DNA of 64,000 nucleotides from Marinibaculum pumilum (lineage in GTDB: Bacteria; Pseudomonadota; Alphaproteobacteria; Ferrovibrionales; Ferrovibrionaceae): positions 231,773 through 295,772 of the forward strand of contig NZ_JBHRTR010000005.1 in NCBI RefSeq assembly GCF_042646425.1. Reading direction: 5' to 3'. The notes below the pieces were generated by a model. That model was not told the DNA's origin. It made no database searches and was given only the letters and a program-made list of their open reading frames with translations. Shown one piece after another: positions 57,768-64,000 of this stretch. The position numbers and the translations under genes are program-made. Every line of letters begins with the position of its first letter. Position 1 is the first letter of the stretch.

Positions 57768-59243
57768 TCAGCTTTCCTCCGGTACTGTCAGTTTCTCGAT
57801 CCGAATGATGTGCGGCGCATGGAGCACCGACGGCAGGCGCGCCATCCGCGACAGGGCCTGCATCATGTGCGCCTCGCGCGCCTCGTGCGTGGTCATCACC
57901 ACCGGCACGCCGCGCGCGTCGTCCGGCGCGCGCCCGTGCTGTAGCAGGGATTCTATGGAAATGCTGCACCGCTTCAGGATCGCGGAGATGTCCGCGATCA
58001 CCCCCGGCTCGTCCCTGACCTGCAGGCGGACATAGTAGCAGCCGACATGGTCGCGCATGTGACATGCGCGATGCTTCGCCAGCGCCGTCGCAGGCAGCCC
58101 CAGCGGCGGCGCGATGCGCCCGGCGGCGATATCGATGATATCGGCCATCACCGCCGAGGCGGTCGGCTCCGCTCCGGCGCCGCGGCCCTCCAGCAGGGTC
58201 CGGCCGACCGCGTCGCCTTCCGTCACCACCGCGTTATAGACGCCGTCGACATGCGCGATCGGCGTGGTCCGCGGCACCAGGCAGGGATGCACGCGCTGCA
58301 GCAGCGCACCGTCCTCGAGCTGGGCGAGGCCCAGCAGCTTGATCCGGAAGCCGAGCTCCGCTGCCATCGCGATATCGGCGGCCGTCACGGCCCGGATCCC
58401 CTCCACATAGGCGGAGGCGAAATCGACCGGTGCGCCATAGGCCAGGGCGGCCAGGATCGCCAGCTTGTGGGCCGCATCGATGCCGTCGACGTCGAAGCTG
58501 GGATCGGCCTCGGCATAACCGAGCCGCTGCGCCTCGGCCAGGACATCGTCGAAGTCCCGGCCGGTCGCCTCCATCGTCGTCAGGATGTAGTTGCAGGTGC
58601 CGTTGAGGATGCCATAGAGCCGTCGGATCCGGTTGCCGGCCAGCCCTTCCCGCAGCGCCTTGATGATCGGGATGCCGCCGGCCACGGCGGCTTCGTAGGC
58701 CAGGGGCGCACCGTACCGCGCCGACAGCCTGGCCAGGGCCGTCCCCCGCTCCGCCAACAGCGCCTTGTTTGCCGTGACGACCGGCTTGCCGGCACGCAGC
58801 GCCGCCTCGCACAGGGCCCGGGCCGGACCGTCCGAGCCACCCATCAGCTCCACCACGACGTCGACCTCGGGATCCCGGGCGAGCGCGACCGGGTCGCTGT
58901 GCCAGGTCGCTGGGCCGGGATCGGCGGCGCGCTTCTTCCGCCGCGACCGGGCGGAGACCGACGTCACCTGCAGCGGGCGTCCGGCGCGCGCGGCGATTAG
59001 CGGACCGTTGCGCTCCAGCAGGGTCAGGACGCCGCATCCGACGGTACCCAGCCCCGCGATGCCGAGGCGAAGGGGGGCCGGCCCTGCCGGTTGTGCCGCC
59101 TTTGACCCGGCCGGTTGGATGCCGCCCTTCCGGGCCTTTGGGGCTGCGGCCCGGGCGGCCTTGGCCTTCGCGCGGGCCGGCCGCACTGCGGTGGCCCGGC
59201 GCCGGGCGCTGCGGGCCTTTGCCTTCGGATCAGAGGCGGTCAC
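57768..59243 (-). CDS. hom: Homoserine dehydrogenase with basic N-terminal extension
   Basis: Homoserine dehydrogenase (491 aa) reduces aspartate semialdehyde to homoserine for Thr, Met and Ile synthesis. The NAD(P) motif GIAGLGTVGCG starts at residue 61. Catalytic parts are VVTANKALLAERG and GILNGTCNYILTTME, and a C-terminal ACT domain begins near YYVRLQVRDEPGVIADIS. About 55 residues before the nucleotide motif are Lys/Arg/Ala-rich. No ATG lies before the motif. The GTG at 59243 is the first plausible start, and a later GTG could shorten it. First gene of hom-glpX-recJ. Confidence 0.94.
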   Translation of the reverse strand: MTASDPKAKARSARRRATAVRPARAKAKAARAAAPKARKGGIQPAGSKAAQPAGPAPLRLGIAGLGTVGCGVLTLLERNGPLIAARAGRPLQVTSVSARSRRKKRAADPGPATWHSDPVALARDPEVDVVVELMGGSDGPARALCEAALRAGKPVVTANKALLAERGTALARLSARYGAPLAYEAAVAGGIPIIKALREGLAGNRIRRLYGILNGTCNYILTTMEATGRDFDDVLAEAQRLGYAEADPSFDVDGIDAAHKLAILAALAYGAPVDFASAYVEGIRAVTAADIAMAAELGFRIKLLGLAQLEDGALLQRVHPCLVPRTTPIAHVDGVYNAVVTEGDAVGRTLLEGRGAGAEPTASAVMADIIDIAAGRIAPPLGLPATALAKHRACHMRDHVGCYYVRLQVRDEPGVIADISAILKRCSISIESLLQHGRAPDDARGVPVVMTTHEAREAHMMQALSRMARLPSVLHAPHIIRIEKLTVPEES

Positions 59244-59284
59244 GACGCCACTTCGTGCAACATATCAACTGTTGCCCCTAAAGA

Positions 59285-59308
59285 GTTGAAACGAATGAAC
59301 TTTTCAAC
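59285..59308 (-). promoter_or_regulatory. AT-rich dyad between the OmpA lipoprotein gene and hom
   Basis: GTTGAAA and TTTCAAC form a perfect 7-bp inverted repeat with a 10-base centre in a 76-base spacer. It may end the upstream transcript or act as an operator for hom. On the minus strand TTGAAA begins it and TCTTTA follows 17 bases later, a weak promoter-like pair. Confidence 0.35.
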
Positions 59309-59319
59309 GCGCAGAAAAG

Positions 59320-61383
59320 TCAGCGGAGGAAGTAGACCTCGGCCCGCCGGTTGGCCGCCTCGGCCGCCGGCATGGCCTCGAAATAGATCGGGTCCATGTC
59401 CGACCTGGCTTCCACCAGCATCGCAGCGGTCGGGATGCCGTAGCGACCGAGCTGTGCCGCAACGGCTTCGGCGCGCTCCAGGGAGATGTCGAAATTCACC
59501 AGCTTGTGCCGTTCCGGCGGCATGTCGCCGGTGCGACTCGATGCATGGCCGAGGACCAGGACCCGCCCGCCGAAGCGGCTGTACTGATCCGCGATCCGGC
59601 GCAGGGTCTCCAGGTCGCCGCTGCCGAGGCGACTGGAGCCGGCATTGAAGCGGATCGTGCCGGCCTTCACGCCCGGCACGTTGCCGCCCGGATAGCCGGC
59701 GCCGGCAGCATAGGCCGCCGGGGCCGCGGCGCGGGTCCCGCCGGTGGTGCCGCTGCCGCTGACCACGACGGTGCCGGCGCCATAGCCCGACGCACCGGCA
59801 TAGGACGGGGCGCCTGCATAGGTCGAGGCGGGATAGGCCTGCGCGGGCGCGGCGCGATAGCTGCCGGCAGGCGGGAGATTGCTGGCCGCCGCCTGCTGCT
59901 GGGGATAGCCCGCGCCAGCCGTTCCGTCGGCAGCCGCAAGGGTGGCGCCTTCCCGCGCCGCCTGCTGCAGGGTGGAGGCGCTGGAGGCGCGCAGCTGCGC
60001 CTCGTAGATGTCGGCCAGCGACTGCGGCTGCGGCGCTGGCGTGGGCGCTGCGGGAACGGTTTCCCGCATCGTCTCCACCACGGTCACCTGCCCGGCCGGG
60101 GTGACCTCTTCCGCAACGGAGACCTGTTCGCTGACCATGGGCGCGCCGGCAGTCTGCGACGGCATGGCCTGGCCCATCGCCTGGCGGTCGATCGCCTGCT
60201 GGGTCGCCTGTTCCACGTCGCCGGCCGCGCCGGGAGCGGCGCTGCTGACAGTGCGGGTCGTCAGCTGCGGCTCGGGTGTCCGGGCAGCCTGCATGGTTGT
60301 GTCCGCCATGGCGGCGGTTCCGGCGGCAGCGGATGCTGCTGCACTCGATGCGGGAGCGGCTGGATCGGTCATGGCGCCCTGCTCCTGCGCTTCGTAGGCG
60401 GCCAGTTCGGCACTCGCCTTCGCTGCCAGAAGCTCGTCGGCCCGGGCGCTCGATACCTCAGGCGCGGAGGCGGCGGTGCCGGCCTGCATCGTCGCGCCGG
60501 TCTCCGGATAGCTGCGCCGCGCGGCCACGGTGGCATTGGAGGCCGACGAACCGGCTGCCATGCGCCGCGTGAAGGCATCGACCTCCGACGCGCTGGCCTC
60601 GGGCGAATTGAGGGCCGCGGTGAGGCGTTCGGTACGCTGCAGCACCGGGCGGTCGGAGCGGTTCTGCAGGGTGCTGCCGCGGGCCGTCCCTTCCGTGATC
60701 TCGGAACGGGAGTCGATCGCGCGCTGCACATTGGCGCTCTCATCCGCCATGGTGCCGCCGGCGCTGGGCGGCGCGGGGACCGAACTTGCGGTGTCCGCCG
60801 CCGCCATGGCCGTCGGCGCCGCCTGCCCGGCCGATGCCGTGTCGGCGGCGGTCATGCCGTCGGCCATGGTGTCGTCAGGGCTTGCGGCCGCGGTGCCGGC
60901 GCTCGACGGCGCCGCCGCTGTCGAAGCGGACGTCGTCGCGGAAGCGGGGGCTGAAGCGGTCGATGCGGCCGCAGTCGTTGTGGCCGCAGTCGTTGTGGTC
61001 GCTGGCGGCGGCGTCCCGGGGTCGCCGCCGTCCGACATCTCGCCCGTCAGCCGTTCGCGCGTGTACTGCGCGTTCTGCCGGTCGGCAGCGAGCGACTGCG
61101 AGATTTCCGTCTGTTCGGCAGGCTGGGTCGTCGGGGTGGGCCGTTCCGGCACCTGTCCCAGGGTGGGGAAGCTCTCTTCCTGGTCCGCACCGGCGGCGGC
61201 GGTGCCGCCCTCCTGCGTCTCCGCCTCGCTCTTCGGGACGAAGACAGGTGGCGGCGGTGGTGGCGGATCCTCTCCGAACAGGTCGCCGACGCCATAGGCG
61301 CAGGCACCCAGTGTCGGCGCCAGCAACGCGACAAAGGCAAGCGAACGTGCCGCCCGCAGACCTGCGGCGAGACGTGCGACCAT
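59320..61383 (-). CDS. OmpA-domain lipoprotein with long low-complexity region
   Basis: A 687-aa predicted lipoprotein. The signal sequence ends with lipobox LGAC (Cys28), followed by PPPPPPPVF. Residues ~60-560 are almost all Ala, Thr, Ser, Gln and Pro, with few hydrophobic clusters, and are probably disordered. The C-terminal OmpA peptidoglycan-binding domain (about 575-687) has IRFNAGSSRLGSGDLETLRR, VLVLGHASSRTGD and NFDISLERAEAVAAQLGRYG. It would tether the outer membrane (or a complex) to peptidoglycan. AAGGAG lies 9 bases before the ATG. Divergent from the PHA synthase gene. Confidence 0.9.
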   Translation of the reverse strand: MVARLAAGLRAARSLAFVALLAPTLGACAYGVGDLFGEDPPPPPPPVFVPKSEAETQEGGTAAAGADQEESFPTLGQVPERPTPTTQPAEQTEISQSLAADRQNAQYTRERLTGEMSDGGDPGTPPPATTTTAATTTAAASTASAPASATTSASTAAAPSSAGTAAASPDDTMADGMTAADTASAGQAAPTAMAAADTASSVPAPPSAGGTMADESANVQRAIDSRSEITEGTARGSTLQNRSDRPVLQRTERLTAALNSPEASASEVDAFTRRMAAGSSASNATVAARRSYPETGATMQAGTAASAPEVSSARADELLAAKASAELAAYEAQEQGAMTDPAAPASSAAASAAAGTAAMADTTMQAARTPEPQLTTRTVSSAAPGAAGDVEQATQQAIDRQAMGQAMPSQTAGAPMVSEQVSVAEEVTPAGQVTVVETMRETVPAAPTPAPQPQSLADIYEAQLRASSASTLQQAAREGATLAAADGTAGAGYPQQQAAASNLPPAGSYRAAPAQAYPASTYAGAPSYAGASGYGAGTVVVSGSGTTGGTRAAAPAAYAAGAGYPGGNVPGVKAGTIRFNAGSSRLGSGDLETLRRIADQYSRFGGRVLVLGHASSRTGDMPPERHKLVNFDISLERAEAVAAQLGRYGIPTAAMLVEARSDMDPIYFEAMPAAEAANRRAEVYFLR

Positions 61384-61654
61384 CGGTGTTGCTCCTTGCC
61401 GAGGGAGTCTGTCCTGTTCCTGCTGCATCCGCCACGCAACCCCTGAGTTCCCTACGCTTTACTGTGTCGTCCCAGCCGACACAAGGCCGGCGCTTCATCG
61501 CACCGGTGCGGCGATTCGACTCGGCGGGCATTGGCGTTTTGCGCGACCAGTGCCGCGAATCGCCTGCCACTGCGTCTTTTCCGACCTTGACGATGATGCT
61601 GGGTTGGCCACCCTTGCAGTGGTGACAACCAGAACCGCGCCCGGAGGGAAGCCC

Positions 61655-63925
61655 ATGTCCGCACCGCCACGTCGTGCCCGAGGCAAAGGAGCTGCCAGAC
61701 CTGCCCGTGCGTCGGATTCTGCCCCGGAGACGACCCCGGAGGGCGCCGCTAAAGGCACAGCCGGCAAGGCCGCAGCGAAGGCACCGGCGGCGAAGGCAGC
61801 GGCGGCCGGCAAGGCAGCGGCGGCCGGCAAGGCAGCGACCGGCAGGAAAGCGCCAGCCCAGTCGCAAGGGAAAGGTCCGACGAAGGGGAAAGGTCCGGCG
61901 AAGGGGAAAGGTCCGGAAAAGGCTGCGGGCAAGGCGACCGCGCCGAAGCGGGCGACGGCGCCAAGTCCCGGCGCGAAGGCTGAGCCGGTACCTGCCACCA
62001 CGACGGCCGCAGCAGGGGGCAAGACGGACCGGGGCGCCGGACCGGCCAAGGGGACGGGCAAGCCGGGCGCGGCGGGTGTCGACCCGGACATGCCCCTGCC
62101 CGATCCGGCGACCTTCTCCGCGAACATGATGAAGGTCGCGACCCAGTCCCAGACCCTGGTGAGCGAGTTCCTGGCGTCGCAGCGGGAGAAGGGTGTCGGC
62201 AGTGCCGACCCGCTGAACATCGGCGGCGCCTTCATGGAACTGTTCACCAAGATGATGTCCGAGCCGTCGAAGATCGTGGAGGCGCAGCTCGATCTCTGGC
62301 AGCGCTACATGGACCTGTGGACCTCGCAGGCGCAGCGTTTCCTGGGTCAGGAATCCGATCCCCTGGTGCAGCCCGAACGCGGCGACCGCCGCTTCCGCGA
62401 CCCGCAGTGGGACGAGAACCAGGTCTTCGACTACATCAAGCAATCCTACCTGCTGACCGCCCGCTGGATGCAGGACACGGTCAAGGATGTCGACGGGCTG
62501 GACGACCGCACGGCGAAGAAGGTGGACTTCTATACCCGGCAGTTCGTCGACGCGATGGCGCCGTCCAACTTCCTGATGACCAACCCGCAGGTGCTGCGCG
62601 CCACCCTGGAATCGAACGGCGAGAACCTGGTCCGCGGCCTGGACAACATGCTGAAGGACCTGGACCGCAACAGCGGCCGCCTGCACATCCGCATGACCGA
62701 CATGGACGCCTTCAAGGTCGGCGAGAATGTCGCGGTTACGCCGGGCAAGGTGATCTACCAGAACGACCTGATGCAGCTGCTGCAATACACCCCGACGACG
62801 CAGGAAGTGTACAAGCGCCCACTGTTCATCGTGCCGCCGTGGATCAACAAGTTCTACATCATGGACCTGCGGCCGGAGAACTCGTTCATCTCCTGGATGC
62901 TCGACCGCGGCTACACGGTGTTCGTGGTGTCGTGGCGCAACCCCGACGAGACGCTGACGGAGAAGACCTTCGAGGACTATCTGAAGGAAGGCATCTTCGA
63001 CGGGCTGGACGCCGTGGAGAAGGCCACCGGCGAGCGCGAGGTGACGACGATCGGCTATTGCATCGGCGGCACCCTTATGGCCTGCGCGCTGGCCGTCCTC
63101 GCCGCCCGCGGCGACGACCGGATCAAGGCGACCACCTTCTTCGCTGCCCAGGTCGACTTTTCGGAGGCGGGCGAGCTGAGCGTTTTCATCGATGACGAGC
63201 AGCTGGAGCATATCGAGCAGGTGATGGCGGAACGCGGCTATCTCGCCGGCAACGAGATGGCGACCACCTTCAACATGCTGCGCGCCAACGACCTGATCTG
63301 GTCGTTCGTGGTCAACAACTACCTGCTGGGCAAGGACCCCTTCCCCTTCGACCTGCTGTACTGGAACGCCGACGCCACCAACATGCCGGCGAAGATGCAC
63401 AGCTATTACCTGCGCAACATGTACCAGAAGAACCTGCTGGTGCAGCCCGGCGCCCTGCACCTGTGCGGCGTGGACCTGGACCTGCGGAAGATCAAGGTGC
63501 CGATCTACCTGCAGTCCAGCAAGGAGGACCACATCGCGCCCTTCACCAGTGTCTACAAGGCGAGCCAGCTCTATTCCGGCCCGGTCCGCTTCGTCCTGGC
63601 AGGGTCCGGCCACATCGCCGGCGTCATCAATCCGCCCTCCGCCCGCAAGTACCAGCACTGGACCAGCGACATTGCGAAGAACCCGCCGACGCCGGAGGAA
63701 TGGCTGGCCACTGCGACCGAGCATCCCGGCTCCTGGTGGGAGGACTGGGATGCCTGGCTGTCGACGCATTCCGGGCCGAAGGTTCCCGCCCGGGTGCCTG
63801 GCGACGGCAAGCTGAAGGTGATCGAGGATGCCCCCGGATCCTACGTGAAGTCGAAGGGGGCCACCGCGAACTGGACCGAGGCCGAGGAAGTCGTCAGCGA
63901 GACGGACGCAAACAGCGGGGACTAG
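61655..63925 (+). CDS. phaC: Class I polyhydroxyalkanoate synthase with histone-like N-terminal tail
   Basis: PhaC (756 aa) polymerises 3-hydroxyacyl-CoA into polyhydroxyalkanoate granules. The lipase-like box GYCIGG has the nucleophile Cys469, with Asp625 (SKEDHIAPF) and His653 (GSGHIAG). The family N-terminal domain PATFSANMMKVATQSQTLVS starts near 151. The protein is ~165 residues longer than the 589-aa Cupriavidus enzyme. The extra ~143 N-terminal residues are Lys/Ala/Gly/Pro-rich with repeats such as KAAAAGKAAAAGKAA and GKGPTKGKGPAKGKGP. GGAGGGA precedes the ATG. It is followed after 70 bases by another start codon. Confidence 0.95.
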   Translation: MSAPPRRARGKGAARPARASDSAPETTPEGAAKGTAGKAAAKAPAAKAAAAGKAAAAGKAATGRKAPAQSQGKGPTKGKGPAKGKGPEKAAGKATAPKRATAPSPGAKAEPVPATTTAAAGGKTDRGAGPAKGTGKPGAAGVDPDMPLPDPATFSANMMKVATQSQTLVSEFLASQREKGVGSADPLNIGGAFMELFTKMMSEPSKIVEAQLDLWQRYMDLWTSQAQRFLGQESDPLVQPERGDRRFRDPQWDENQVFDYIKQSYLLTARWMQDTVKDVDGLDDRTAKKVDFYTRQFVDAMAPSNFLMTNPQVLRATLESNGENLVRGLDNMLKDLDRNSGRLHIRMTDMDAFKVGENVAVTPGKVIYQNDLMQLLQYTPTTQEVYKRPLFIVPPWINKFYIMDLRPENSFISWMLDRGYTVFVVSWRNPDETLTEKTFEDYLKEGIFDGLDAVEKATGEREVTTIGYCIGGTLMACALAVLAARGDDRIKATTFFAAQVDFSEAGELSVFIDDEQLEHIEQVMAERGYLAGNEMATTFNMLRANDLIWSFVVNNYLLGKDPFPFDLLYWNADATNMPAKMHSYYLRNMYQKNLLVQPGALHLCGVDLDLRKIKVPIYLQSSKEDHIAPFTSVYKASQLYSGPVRFVLAGSGHIAGVINPPSARKYQHWTSDIAKNPPTPEEWLATATEHPGSWWEDWDAWLSTHSGPKVPARVPGDGKLKVIEDAPGSYVKSKGATANWTEAEEVVSETDANSGD

Positions 63926-63994
63926 GTCGTAAACTCATAAATTTGTAGCATGGGATTGCGAACAGTGATTCAAGCTCCGTGAGGAGGAGCTTTG

Positions 63995-64000
63995 ATGAGC
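63995..64000 (+). CDS. Start of a further gene (truncated by window edge)
   Basis: An ATG (ATGAGC, Met-Ser) stands at the window end, preceded by the strong ribosome site GAGGAGGAGC. Only two codons are visible, so no product can be named. Position after phaC would fit a phasin or PHA regulator, but that is a guess. Confidence 0.45.

Overview
The window is one continuous stretch of high-GC chromosome from an alphaproteobacterium, most likely a Rhodospirillales/Azospirillales-type organism. This rests on a 14-gene nuo operon in nuoA-N order, the tig-clpP-clpX-lon-hup block, a hom-glpX-recJ operon, a class I polyhydroxyalkanoate synthase, a form II cox cluster and LuxI/LuxR quorum sensing. Genus and species cannot be fixed from the sequence. 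No rRNA, insertion sequence, prophage or CRISPR array was seen. Four tRNA genes are present (Asp-GTC, Val-TAC, Leu-TAG, Glu-TTC), all on the minus strand and all with an encoded CCA.

1-14.9 kb (minus): respiratory complex I, nuoA to nuoN, with nuoN running off the left edge. Its leader carries a sigma70-like promoter and two families of tandem repeats. 14.9-16.4 kb: an amidohydrolase divergent from a MarR regulator around one perfect palindrome, then tRNA-Asp. 16.4-26.1 kb (minus): a membrane class III adenylate cyclase, tRNA-Val, HU, then the proteostasis block lon, clpX, clpP and tig, and tRNA-Leu. lon has a sigma32-like promoter, and trigger factor ends in a very His-rich tail. 26.2-34.1 kb (minus): malonyl-CoA decarboxylase, NAD(P)HX repair enzyme, amidase, PaaI-like thioesterase, DUF192 protein, AcuC-type deacetylase and a double cold-shock-domain protein.

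34.2-45 kb: a Panacea/DUF4065-like protein, then on the plus strand coxG, coxS-coxL-coxM, coxD, coxE, two XdhC/CoxF-family proteins and a molybdopterin-binding/nucleotidyltransferase fusion. Together these would make, load and anchor one molybdenum-copper-type hydroxylase. The CoxL active-site loop AYRGAGR and the S-L-M order make it form II, whose physiological substrate is uncertain. 45-49.5 kb: a Sel1-repeat protein, small unknown genes, an orphan flagellin and a crotonase.

49.7-54.7 kb (plus): a membrane-anchored EAL c-di-GMP phosphodiesterase followed by a quorum-sensing cassette: LuxI synthase, crotonase, a 69-residue unknown protein, an XRE-type regulator and LuxR. A 15-bp GATC-centred element is shared by the regions upstream of the EAL gene and luxI. 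This cassette is the best candidate in the window for an undescribed system. 54.7-64 kb: tRNA-Glu, the hom-glpX-recJ operon, a lipoprotein with an OmpA domain behind a very long low-complexity region, and divergently a PHA synthase whose extra ~143 N-terminal residues resemble a histone-H1-like Lys/Ala/Pro tail. A further gene starts at the right edge.
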